From contig WRJU01000242.1 in assembly GCA_009778425.1 (NCBI GenBank), positions 1 through 21,599 of the forward strand: 21,599 nucleotides of DNA, read 5' to 3'. This document shows, one piece after another, positions 6,972-14,492 of this stretch. The position numbers and the translations under genes were made by a program. The stretch's first letter is position 1, and each line of letters begins with the position of its first letter. The notes under the pieces are model-generated. The model was not told where the DNA came from. It worked only from the letters and a program-made list of their open reading frames with translations, and did not search any database. Source of the stretch: Pseudomonadota bacterium (GTDB taxonomy: Bacteria > Pseudomonadota > Gammaproteobacteria > Burkholderiales > Rhodocyclaceae).

Positions 6972-8507
6972 TTACGGGTGGCATTTTGCTCCTTTGCCGC
7001 CCCCATTGGCCGGTTCGTGTTCGCCACGCACAAAGCCCATGTGCTCGCACGGGTACGAGATGGAGACCTTGTCGCCGACCTGGAACTGTTTGCTGACCCA
7101 GCTCAGGTGGGCACGTTCATGAATCACGACTTTGCGATCATTTGTTAGCTGAACGACACTGCCTTGTCCATCGAGCAGGATTGGTCCCGTATAGGTTTGT
7201 CCGACGATGACCCGTTCGCCGTCAACAGGCGGCAACGGTTCGCGGCAGCGTAACTCCTGGCTGCTCTTTTCTGCTTTGGCGGCAAGAAAATTCGCGTGTC
7301 TTTCGCCAAATGCCTTTTTCAGCCCGCGCCGGTCAATATCCGCAAGCGACTGCACGGAGCCATCATCCAGGGTAACGCACAAATTGTAGCGACTGGTTCG
7401 ATTCGCCCTGCTCTTCGAGAAATCAATCTTTTCCACCCCACGGCCAGAAAACCTTGTTCCCATGAGTTCTCTGCCCTTCTCGAAAACGTGGTATCCCTTT
7501 GAACTTGCCAGAATGCTTACCCTGTCATTTGCGTACACCGCGCGATCCAGTTTTGCGCACTCGTAATACAGCGCTGTCGCATCATCGACCCGTACCAGCA
7601 CATAGTACGATGAGACTCCGATGACGTAGCCCTCAACGATGCCCGATTGCCCAGACGCATTGTGCAGGGACATCCCGCGCGACTGAGCGGCAAGCTGGAC
7701 GGCTTCGAGCGATTGATCGTGTGTCCCCTGGGCTACGAGATGCCCCTCATGCAGGCTGTGGATCATCACTTCAAATGCTGCTGGCCGGAGCCCGCCGGTA
7801 CGGCGCGCCGCATCGAGCGTACCCATTGCGCCATCCAGTTCGGGATACATCGCGAGTGCCCGCCCACGCGGCCAGTTCTCAATCGCCAGGGCGCGCTCAG
7901 ACTGGAGGCTCCGCGCGATGATTCGCTCTGTTGGCATCGAATCGCGCAGGTTCCGGTCGATCCACAATCCACCGGCGTTACCGCGCGTTGAGTTTTTCGT
8001 AGCGAGGTTCCACTCTCTGCGGTTGATTTTGTCGTACATGAGACGATAGCCAGCCTCATGCGCAAGTTGTGTAAGGTATGCGCGGATAGCCAGGCCGTTC
8101 CCTCTACGGAACGGATGCAGGATGCTCAGGCGCGCATACACTTCTGCCAGCCGTTCGGCAAAACCGGCTTTGTCCAGACCGCGAAGGTAATGCTGGCTCC
8201 GGACAAGTTCACCGATGGCCGTACCATCTCGTTGCAGGAACGCCTTGAACGTGAAAAGGCTCCTGCCCTTCGTCAATTCGACGCCGCGCAACTCACCTGC
8301 CCACGGATAGACGTCCTGGAACAGATGCTTGTGTATGGCCTGTATGTGTTTCAGGTCGAAATTGCCAGGGATGGGGTTTTTACGCAGTTCGGCATCCCGG
8401 CCACTCGTGGCATCTCGCTCAAATTCCGCGAGCGCAACAGGATCGGTCAGACCCACGTTGTTGCGCAAGACGCTCGTGCCGGGATAGAAGTAATCTTCCA
8501 GATTCAT
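6972..8507 (-). CDS. Fic-domain toxin with KfrB-like C-terminal domain and altered catalytic motif
   Basis: This is a 511-residue Fic (filamentation induced by cAMP) family protein, expected to transfer AMP or another group to a target protein. The Fic core spans about residues 45-165, with the flap segment near 74-88 (GVELTKGRSLFTF). The signature, normally HPFx(D/E)GNGRxxR, reads HPFRRGNGLAIR at 131-142. His131 and Arg142 are kept, but the acidic metal-binding residue is Arg135 and the first arginine is Leu139, so activity is uncertain. Residues 165-285 match nothing I recognise. The C-terminus (about 433-486) resembles the KfrB domain of plasmid and conjugative-element proteins, and residues 290-345 look like a weaker copy of it. 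The ATG overlaps the stop of the upstream antitoxin gene as ATGA, so the two are co-translated. Confidence 0.88.
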   Translation of the reverse strand: MNLEDYFYPGTSVLRNNVGLTDPVALAEFERDATSGRDAELRKNPIPGNFDLKHIQAIHKHLFQDVYPWAGELRGVELTKGRSLFTFKAFLQRDGTAIGELVRSQHYLRGLDKAGFAERLAEVYARLSILHPFRRGNGLAIRAYLTQLAHEAGYRLMYDKINRREWNLATKNSTRGNAGGLWIDRNLRDSMPTERIIARSLQSERALAIENWPRGRALAMYPELDGAMGTLDAARRTGGLRPAAFEVMIHSLHEGHLVAQGTHDQSLEAVQLAAQSRGMSLHNASGQSGIVEGYVIGVSSYYVLVRVDDATALYYECAKLDRAVYANDRVSILASSKGYHVFEKGRELMGTRFSGRGVEKIDFSKSRANRTSRYNLCVTLDDGSVQSLADIDRRGLKKAFGERHANFLAAKAEKSSQELRCREPLPPVDGERVIVGQTYTGPILLDGQGSVVQLTNDRKVVIHERAHLSWVSKQFQVGDKVSISYPCEHMGFVRGEHEPANGGGKGAKCHP

Positions 8508-8740
8508 GGCCTGCCTCCGCGTTGCCGGGCGGTTTCACAGGCTTTGCGCAAACTTTCGGCAATGTATTGCTCCATCGTCCATTCGCCGGTGATGACTTTT
8601 TCCTGATTCGCGAGACTACGCTCATCTATCTTCAAGCCTTCTAGTGCAGCAGAAGCATTGGCCTGCCGGAAATGCTCACGCCATTCATCCTGTTCTTCCA
8701 AGGGTCGCACCGCCTCACCTGTGTTACATATCCACGACAT
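8504..8740 (-). CDS. VbhA-like Fic antitoxin
   Basis: This is a 78-residue protein encoded immediately upstream of, and overlapping, the Fic gene. It carries the inhibitory signature of class I Fic antitoxins, (S/T)xxxE(G/N), as SAALEG at residues 30-35. In known VbhA-VbhT structures the glutamate (here Glu34) enters the Fic active site and blocks productive ATP binding. Around it the segment ANASAALEGLKIDER and the following TGEWTMEQYI resemble the helix layout of VbhA-type antitoxins, in which a second helix after the motif packs on the Fic core. The start at 8740 follows GGTGA on the minus strand. Size, order (antitoxin first), four-base overlap and motif all agree. Inhibition of this particular Fic protein is inferred. 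Confidence 0.87.
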   Translation of the reverse strand: MSWICNTGEAVRPLEEQDEWREHFRQANASAALEGLKIDERSLANQEKVITGEWTMEQYIAESLRKACETARQRGGRP

Positions 8741-8832
8741 GCTTTCACCGGCGCATGCCTGACGATTTTATTATTGTAATTCTTTTGCATGTATTGTAGT
8801 AAGGCAAAATCGTTTCACTATTCCTTCATCCC
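8741..8832. promoter_or_regulatory. Divergent promoter region between the Fic module and rsmI, with inverted and direct repeats
   Basis: This 92-base AT-rich spacer must hold the start signals for the leftward antitoxin-Fic operon and probably for rsmI. It contains a perfect 8-bp inverted repeat, ACGATTTT at 8762-8769 and AAAATCGT at 8806-8813, whose arms are 44 bases apart. Inside it are two near-identical direct repeats, ATTGTAAT at 8773-8780 and ATTGTAGT at 8793-8800, offset by 20 bases (about two helical turns). On the minus strand both read as TACAAT, a good -10-like hexamer, but no matching -35 element is convincing. The symmetric arrangement would suit an operator; no regulator is identified. 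Confidence 0.4.
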
Positions 8833-9696
8833 ATGAACGAGTCTATCGTCTCACCCCTTTTTAGTGCTCCGTCATTATACGTAGTGGCGACGCCGCTCGG
8901 GAACCTGCGGGATTTGTCGCCCAGGGCGCGTGATACGCTGGCGGCGGTAGATGTGGTTGCCGCTGAGGATACTCGCCATAGTCAGAAGCTGCTCGATGCT
9001 TTCGGTATTCGCGCGCGGCGCTTGCTGGCTGTGCACGGTCATAACGAACAGCAGGCAGCCGGGCAAATCATAGAATGCTTGGCACAGGGGGAGCATGTCG
9101 CGCTGATTACCGACGCGGGCACGCCAGCGATTTCCGATCCCGGCGCGCGTCTGGTGGCGCGGGTACGTGTAGCGGGTTTTACGGTTTCGCCCGTTCCTGG
9201 GGCCTGTGCGGCGGTGGCGGCGCTGTCGGTGGCGGGCATCGTCGAAGGCGGTTTTCGTTTCTTCGGTTTCCTGCCCGCGAAGGAGGCATCGCGGCGCGAG
9301 GCGCTCATGGCGCTGGTCGATGAACGTGATGCGATGGTGTTTTATGAAGCGCCGCATCGCGTCAAGGCATGCGTAGTCGACATGGCGGAGGTTTTCGGCG
9401 GCGGGCGCGAAATTCTCATTGCGCGAGAACTGACCAAGCTGCACGAGGAGATCGCAATGATGCCCCTGGTTGATGCCGGAGCATGGTTTGACGCTGATAC
9501 CAATCGTGTCCGTGGGGAGTTCGTGCTGATCGTTCGCGGCGCGGATGTATCCAGTGGGATTGATGCCGCCGCTTTGCGCGTTCTCGGTTTGTTGCTGGAT
9601 GAACTGCCGCTCAGGACGGCGGTGCGTCTGGCTGCCGAGATTACTGGTGCGCCGCGCAAAGGACTTTATGCACATGCTCTGGAACGGCGGCGATGA
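8833..9696 (+). CDS. rsmI: 16S rRNA (cytidine 1402-2'-O)-methyltransferase RsmI
   Basis: This tetrapyrrole-methylase-fold enzyme of 287 residues methylates the 2'-hydroxyl of C1402 in 16S rRNA using S-adenosylmethionine and acts in the cytoplasm on the small ribosomal subunit. Family marks are clear: YVVATPLGNLRDLSPRA (residues 16-32), AEDTRHSQKLL (44-54), the TDAGTPAISDPG loop (93-104) and PVPGACAAVAALS (121-132). The C-terminal helix with AAEITGAPRKGLY is also typical. Length is normal for RsmI. In many Proteobacteria rsmI sits near rnpB, pyrC or dcw genes, which fits this context. It is transcribed away from the Fic module across a 92-base spacer and is followed by pyrC after 25 bases. Confidence 0.95.
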   Translation: MNESIVSPLFSAPSLYVVATPLGNLRDLSPRARDTLAAVDVVAAEDTRHSQKLLDAFGIRARRLLAVHGHNEQQAAGQIIECLAQGEHVALITDAGTPAISDPGARLVARVRVAGFTVSPVPGACAAVAALSVAGIVEGGFRFFGFLPAKEASRREALMALVDERDAMVFYEAPHRVKACVVDMAEVFGGGREILIARELTKLHEEIAMMPLVDAGAWFDADTNRVRGEFVLIVRGADVSSGIDAAALRVLGLLLDELPLRTAVRLAAEITGAPRKGLYAHALERRR

Positions 9697-9721
9697 GATA
9701 ATCCATGAATAGGACACGAAT

Positions 9722-10858
9722 ATGACGGACAAAATGCTTGAGCATGGGACAAACCACGCGGTCACGCAGGAATCAGTGCCTTCCCTATCGGGGAGGCTTG
9801 CTTCCCTGACCTTGGCCCGACCGGACGATTGGCATCTGCATGTGCGCGATGACGATGCCCTGGATGTGGTCGTGCCGCATTCCGCAGCCTGTTTCGGGCG
9901 AGCGCTCATCATGCCCAATTTGCGCCCGCCGGTGACGACGACGGTGCAGGCGCTGGCCTACCGGGAACGGATTCTCGCCAGTGTTCCAGAGGGCATGGCT
10001 TTCGAGCCGTTGATGAGTTTGTATCTCACCGACAATACGCAGCCGGAGGAAATCGACTGCGCGAAGGCGAGCGGTATTGTGATCGCGGCCAAGCTGTATC
10101 CGGCGGGCGCGACGACTCATTCCGATGAAGGGGTTACAGCGATTGATCTCATTCATCCCGTGCTCGAACGCATGGAAAAGCTCGGGCTGGTGCTATGCGT
10201 ACACGGCGAGGTGACGACGCCGGACGTGGATATTTTCGACCGCGAACGGGTGTTCGTGGAAAAAACGCTCTCGCCGCTGATACGGCATTTCCCCGGCCTC
10301 AAGATCGTGGTCGAGCATATCACCACATCTGACGCGGCTCAGTTCGTGCGCGCGGCCGGAACCAATGTTGCCGCCACCGTGACCGCGCATCATCTGCTGT
10401 TTAACCGCAACGCGCTTTTTGCCGGGGGTTTGAGGCCACATTACTATTGTCTGCCCGTGCTCAAGCGGGAAACCCATCGCCGGGCGCTCATTCAGGCGGT
10501 GTGTTCGGGGAATCCCCGCTTTTTCCTTGGAACCGACTCCGCACCGCATGCTGCTCATACGAAAGAGGCGGCTTGTGGTTGCGCGGGCTGTTACACCGCG
10601 CCGCTGGCGCTTGGACTGTATGCCGAGGTGTTTGAGGCCGAGGGCGCGCTCGACCGGCTCGAAGCCTTTGCCAGTCTGAACGGTGCGGCGTTTTATGGCT
10701 TGCCGGTCAATGAGGACAAAGTTACGCTCCGGCGTGAATCATGGAAAATGCCGACTCATTATGACTACGGAAGCGATAAACTGGTTCCGTTACGCGCCGG
10801 TGAAACCGTCGCGTGGAAGTTGGATGTTTCTGTATCCGACGACGGAGTGTCGCCATGA
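9722..10858 (+). CDS. pyrC: Dihydroorotase (class II)
   Basis: This is the zinc enzyme of de novo pyrimidine synthesis that interconverts carbamoyl-aspartate and dihydroorotate. The protein of 378 residues contains the metal-binding pair in DDWHLHVRDD (His38, His40), the lysine expected to be carbamylated in AAKLYPAGATT (Lys124), His161 in CVHGEV, His199 in VEHITT and the catalytic aspartate in FLGTDSAPH (Asp272). This is the E. coli PyrC type. The N-terminus before RPDDWHLH is about 20 residues longer than in E. coli. The ATG at 9722 has AGGA at 9711-9714; a GTG at 9776 behind AGGAA (9768-9772) would give a more typical length. The last bases overlap the next start codon as ATGA. Confidence 0.95.
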   Translation: MTDKMLEHGTNHAVTQESVPSLSGRLASLTLARPDDWHLHVRDDDALDVVVPHSAACFGRALIMPNLRPPVTTTVQALAYRERILASVPEGMAFEPLMSLYLTDNTQPEEIDCAKASGIVIAAKLYPAGATTHSDEGVTAIDLIHPVLERMEKLGLVLCVHGEVTTPDVDIFDRERVFVEKTLSPLIRHFPGLKIVVEHITTSDAAQFVRAAGTNVAATVTAHHLLFNRNALFAGGLRPHYYCLPVLKRETHRRALIQAVCSGNPRFFLGTDSAPHAAHTKEAACGCAGCYTAPLALGLYAEVFEAEGALDRLEAFASLNGAAFYGLPVNEDKVTLRRESWKMPTHYDYGSDKLVPLRAGETVAWKLDVSVSDDGVSP

Positions 10859-11292
10859 TCTTTTCGCGTCGCCATGCCCTGATTCGCGTCCTCGTATCGC
10901 TGGCCGTTCTGCCTCTGCTTACCGCTTGCGAGAACAGCGCGACTTCGATGATTGTCGAAAACAAGGATCATGCGCTGGTGCTTGTGCGCGAACAGCCGTA
11001 TTTCTGGAGCGATGAGGTGGTGCAATACGTCATCGTTTCCCGTCTGCCGGATTGCCAGCGCCGGGTGAAGATCCATCCGGACAGGGCAATGATGACTCCT
11101 GTGGCGGTATACGAAGCGGGGCATCTGTTGTGGGCGCTGAACCAGGGAGGGCGGTGGTATCTGGCCAGCACCGAAGGATGTCAGGTGCAGGACTGGAACA
11201 ATCCCGGCGGCCAGTTGCCTGGCCCGGTAGTGGGCAGTTTCGGGCAGCAGAACAGCAAAATTGTTTTCACCCCCGCAGCCCCTGCTCCCTGA
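10855..11292 (+). CDS. Small lipoprotein of unknown function
   Basis: This is a predicted lipoprotein of 145 residues. From the ATG at 10855, which overlaps the pyrC stop as ATGA, the protein starts with a basic stretch (residues 5-11), a hydrophobic segment (12-22) and the lipobox LTAC with the lipid-accepting cysteine at position 25. The open frame extends upstream to an ATG at 10813 inside pyrC, but only the 10855 start gives a compact signal peptide. The mature domain is short, with two more cysteines (in PDCQRR and EGCQVQDW) that might pair. I do not recognise the family. Close coupling to pyrC says only that it is co-expressed. It may be anchored in either membrane; residue 26 is Glu rather than Asp, so there is no classical inner-membrane retention signal. 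Confidence 0.78.
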   Translation: MIFSRRHALIRVLVSLAVLPLLTACENSATSMIVENKDHALVLVREQPYFWSDEVVQYVIVSRLPDCQRRVKIHPDRAMMTPVAVYEAGHLLWALNQGGRWYLASTEGCQVQDWNNPGGQLPGPVVGSFGQQNSKIVFTPAAPAP

Positions 11293-11392
11293 TCGGGGCT
11301 TTGAGCGCGCCGGACGCAATCCTCATCAGCTACGGCGCTTACCCGGGATCAACATATTGACCTGCCCCCGGTGTTACTGAGAGGGAGGAGAA

Positions 11393-14092
11393 ATGTTTGA
11401 AGATGTAAAAAGATCCATCCGGGTAAAAGTAACCCTGGTGCTGATAAGCCTTGTCATCGTTGTGACGTCGGTGCATGTGGGCATCAGCCTTCTTGCCATG
11501 CAGAACAGGTTGACTGAAACCTTCGAGGAAGATGTTGTTGTCATTTTAAATGTTGCCGACAATCTCATTTCGACCCATTTTCAGTTATTGAAGACCGAAG
11601 CGAATATTGTTGCCGAGAAACTGGCAAATGTTCCCAATTCGCGAATAGAGCATTTTCTTGAAAATATCCTCTACATGAATAAGAACTTCCTCTCTTTGAC
11701 AGTGTTTAGTCACGAGGGAATTATTGCTTCTTATGGCGATTTTCCCGCGCCAAATGCTCTCTTGTCTACGAGCAGGTATTTGCCGGAGGCTTTCGCGGGG
11801 CGTCCAGTGATTTCCACTACATACTGGGATAAAAGTGCAGAAAAGTTGATGATGTATGTTTATGTTCCAATCGATAAGGGGCGTGTGCTTGCGGTGACTA
11901 TTCCAGGAATGTTTTTCAGCGATCTTATATCCGATATTAGAATAAGGGAGACAGGGAATATCTTTATCTTGGACAATCAGGGTACAACGATTGCAAATAT
12001 GCGGAAAAATCATGTGCTCGACAGGTGGAATTTCGTTGAACTAGCAAAAAAGAATCCAGTAAACAAAAGTATGGGTGACTTCTTTTCAAAAATAATCAGT
12101 GGGGACAGTAGGTCTGGTTCTGGGCGTTATTATCTTGATGGGGTGGAAAGGTTCTGTGCCTGGAAAAGAGTGAGTGCCTCAACAGTGGGCTGGAGCGTGG
12201 GCGTGGCCGTGCCATTGCATGAAAGCCCAGTGATTCAGGCGCAATTGGGCTTACTTTTTTCCGGAGTTGTTTTTATGGTCATAGGGATTGTGGCTGTCTT
12301 TTTTATTTCCGGAAAAATTGCGCGGCCATTAAAAATGATCGAAGAACAGAACAAAAATCTCATGGAACTCAACATGGAGGTCAAGGCTGCGAACGAGGCT
12401 AAAAGCAATTTCCTCGCCAATGTGAGCCATGAAATGCGCACACCAATGAACGCAATCATTGGACTATCGGAACTGATGCTGGGCGAAGACGACGTTCAGG
12501 GCGAAATTCGGGAAAAACTGAATAAGGTATACGGCGCAGGCATGACCTTATTGGGTATTGTCAATGATCTTCTGGATATTTCCAAGATTGAATCCGGGAA
12601 ATTCGAGCTTGTGCCGGATGTCTATGATTTGCCGAGCTTCATCAACGATACGGTGACGCTCAACATCATGCGCATTGCTGAAAAACCCATCAAGTTCAGA
12701 TTGTCGATTGATGAGTCTTTTCCCAGTAGGCTGATGGGCGACGATCTGCGGGTCAAGCAGATATGCAATAACCTTTTATCCAATGCCTTCAAGTATACCA
12801 GGGAGGGCTCCGTGGAGTGGGCGCTTTCCTGTGAACGGGAAGGCGATTCCGACTCCGTGTGGGTGACTTGTGTGGTGAAGGATACGGGCATCGGCATCAA
12901 GCCCGGGGATGTCGGCAAACTGTTCTCCGAATATAGCCAGGTGGATACCAGGTCGAACCGCAAGATAGAAGGCACGGGGCTGGGGCTTGCGCTGGCCAGG
13001 CGTATGGTGGAGATGATGGGCGGCAGCATCTCGGTGGAGAGCGAATATGGCAAGGGGAGTACGTTCACAGCGCGCTTTCGCCAGAAACTCGTGTCGGACG
13101 CGACGCTCGCCCCGGAAGTCGTGGAAAACCTGAAAAAAATGAATTACTCCATGAACCGGCTCGAAACGAGAGCACGGTTTATCCGGGTGCAACTGCCTTA
13201 TGCGAGGGTGCTGGTGGTCGATGATGTGCCGACCAACCTGGACGTGGCGCGGGGCATGCTGAAGCCTTACGGGATGAAAGTGGATTGTGTGCTCAGCGGG
13301 AAGGAGGCAGTCGACCTGATTCGGGAAAGGGAAGTGATGTACGATGCTATTTTCATGGATCATATGATGCCGGAAATGGATGGCATCGAAGCCGTGCAGA
13401 TCATCCGAAACGAAATCGGAACGAATTACGCGCAAACCGTGCCCATCATCGCGATGACGGCCAACGCGATCGTTGGCAACGAAGAGATGTTCCTGCGCAG
13501 TGGTTTTCAGGCTTTCATCGCCAAGCCGATCGATATTATGTTGCTGGATTCTGTCATCAGGCACTGGGTGCGCGATAAAAGCATGGAGAATAGAAGCGTC
13601 GGCCTTCAGTCTGAAGCGGAAGAACGGCTTGATCTGCGTCTCCGGCAAGAAGGGGGGCAGGAGAAGCGGGTCGGCGTGGAGAGACGAAGCGAGTTTGGCA
13701 GGCGGGAGTTGAGCGAGTCTTCGGTCATTCCGGGGGTTGACCTGGAAGAATGCCTGGAACGCTTCGGCGGGGATGAAGAGGTGCTGCGGGACATTCTCGG
13801 CTCTTACGTGCGCAACACGCCGACCCTGCTGGAGAAAGTTCGCGCCGTGACACGGGAAGGGCTTGCCGGTTACGCCGTGTCCATGCACGGCATCAAGGGT
13901 TCCAGCCGCAACATTTGCGCGCAGGCTGTCGGGAGACTCGCGGAGACGCTGGAACATGCGGCGAAGGCGGGCGATTTTACCTTTGTCGAAGCGAGCAATG
14001 GCGCGTTTTTACAGGCAGCCGAAGAGCAGATCGTAGAAATATCGAATTACCTGTCCAAGACGGAAGGGGTAACGCCGGACACAGGTCTATAA
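11393..14092 (+). CDS. Hybrid sensor histidine kinase with receiver and Hpt domains
   Basis: This is an 899-residue inner-membrane phosphorelay protein. A first membrane segment at residues 13-35 and a second at about 286-306 enclose a periplasmic sensor region of about 250 residues, probably Cache-like. A short linker with coiled-coil character (315-337) follows; a full HAMP domain is not evident. The HisKA domain carries SHEMRTPMNA with His346. The ATPase domain shows the N box (NNLLSNAFKYT, 459-469), DTGIGI (497-502) and GTGLGLA (527-533). The receiver has DD at 610-611, phospho-acceptor Asp656 and Lys711. A charged linker (730-775) leads to an Hpt domain with His832 in MHGIKGSS. No partner response regulator is nearby, so the output is unknown. 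AGGAG at 11386-11390 supports the start. Confidence 0.93.
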   Translation: MFEDVKRSIRVKVTLVLISLVIVVTSVHVGISLLAMQNRLTETFEEDVVVILNVADNLISTHFQLLKTEANIVAEKLANVPNSRIEHFLENILYMNKNFLSLTVFSHEGIIASYGDFPAPNALLSTSRYLPEAFAGRPVISTTYWDKSAEKLMMYVYVPIDKGRVLAVTIPGMFFSDLISDIRIRETGNIFILDNQGTTIANMRKNHVLDRWNFVELAKKNPVNKSMGDFFSKIISGDSRSGSGRYYLDGVERFCAWKRVSASTVGWSVGVAVPLHESPVIQAQLGLLFSGVVFMVIGIVAVFFISGKIARPLKMIEEQNKNLMELNMEVKAANEAKSNFLANVSHEMRTPMNAIIGLSELMLGEDDVQGEIREKLNKVYGAGMTLLGIVNDLLDISKIESGKFELVPDVYDLPSFINDTVTLNIMRIAEKPIKFRLSIDESFPSRLMGDDLRVKQICNNLLSNAFKYTREGSVEWALSCEREGDSDSVWVTCVVKDTGIGIKPGDVGKLFSEYSQVDTRSNRKIEGTGLGLALARRMVEMMGGSISVESEYGKGSTFTARFRQKLVSDATLAPEVVENLKKMNYSMNRLETRARFIRVQLPYARVLVVDDVPTNLDVARGMLKPYGMKVDCVLSGKEAVDLIREREVMYDAIFMDHMMPEMDGIEAVQIIRNEIGTNYAQTVPIIAMTANAIVGNEEMFLRSGFQAFIAKPIDIMLLDSVIRHWVRDKSMENRSVGLQSEAEERLDLRLRQEGGQEKRVGVERRSEFGRRELSESSVIPGVDLEECLERFGGDEEVLRDILGSYVRNTPTLLEKVRAVTREGLAGYAVSMHGIKGSSRNICAQAVGRLAETLEHAAKAGDFTFVEASNGAFLQAAEEQIVEISNYLSKTEGVTPDTGL

Positions 14093-14093
14093 T
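14088..14093 (+). promoter_or_regulatory. Probable -10 element of the rnpB promoter
   Basis: A perfect TATAAT lies here, overlapping the TAA stop codon (14090-14092) of the histidine kinase gene. It sits about eight bases before the predicted 5' end of RNase P RNA, the correct distance for a sigma-70 -10 box. The sequence 17 bases upstream has no good -35 match, so the assignment rests on the -10 box and spacing. Confidence 0.55.
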
Positions 14094-14100
14094 CCGTTCC

Positions 14101-14481
14101 CGGGAAGTTCGCCAGGCAGTCGCCGCGCATGAATATTGATTGCGCGGAGGAAAGTCCGGGCTCCGCAGAGCAGGATGCCGGCTAACAGCCGGGCGCCGTG
14201 AGGCGACGGAAAGTGCAGCAGAAAGCAAACCGCCGATGGCTCGCGCAACGCGGGATCAGGCAAGGGTGAAATGGTGGGGTAAGAGCCCACCGCGGGACTG
14301 GCGACAGGCCCGGCACGGCAAACCCCATCCGGAGCAAGGCCAAATAGGGAAGCCATGGCGTGGCTCGCGCCGCTTCCGGGTAGGCTGCTGGAGCGTCACG
14401 GTAACGCGGCGCCAAGATGAATGACTGCCCGGCGCCCCCAAAGGCGCTTGACAGAACCCGGCTTATCGGCGGACTTCCCCT
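14101..14481 (+). ncRNA. rnpB: RNase P RNA (class A)
   Basis: This is the catalytic RNA of ribonuclease P, which removes 5' leaders from tRNA precursors together with the RnpA protein. The closing P1 helix is visible: GGGAAGTTCGCC at 14102-14113 pairs with GGCGGACTTCCC at 14468-14479 with one G-U pair. The conserved 5' core GGAGGAAAGTCCGGGCTCC is at 14146-14164, and its partner region ACAGAACCCGGCTTA at 14451-14465 forms P4 with it. Other universal marks are GTGCAGCAGAAAGCAAACCGCC, AAGGGTGAAA, CGGAGCAAGGCCAAATAGGG, CCGGGTAGGCTGC and AAGATGAATGACTGCC. The length of about 380 bases is typical for Proteobacteria. Ends are set by P1 and may be off by a few bases. The open frame at 14140-14424 is not a gene. 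Confidence 0.97.
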
Positions 14482-14492
14482 TTTCCTTTTTT
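14468..14492 (+). terminator. Probable rnpB terminator (P1 3' strand plus T-rich tract)
   Basis: The 3' strand of the P1 helix is followed directly by the T-rich run CCCTTTTCCTTTTTT (14478-14492). This is the usual way RNase P RNA transcripts end, although the 5' half of the stem is far upstream, so this is not a compact local hairpin. Confidence 0.5.

Noticed and set aside
6965..8832. Mobile element boundaries around the Fic module
   Set aside because: I looked for integrase or transposase genes, tRNA attachment sites and terminal repeats and found none; the short inverted repeat lies only on one side, in the promoter spacer.
8875..9918. Minus-strand open frame (347 codons) across rsmI and the start of pyrC
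   Set aside because: It spans two well-supported genes on the other strand and has no family features.
11278..11303. Possible terminator hairpin after the lipoprotein gene (GCCCC with GGGGC, then TTT)
   Set aside because: The stem is only five base pairs with a 12-base loop and a three-base T run, and it overlaps the stop codon; too weak to call.
12776..13957. Minus-strand open frame (393 codons) antisense to the histidine kinase
   Set aside because: It mirrors the kinase, receiver and Hpt coding region and has no domain or start signal of its own.
14140..14424. Open frame inside the RNase P RNA
   Set aside because: The region matches conserved structural RNA elements; the frame is accidental.
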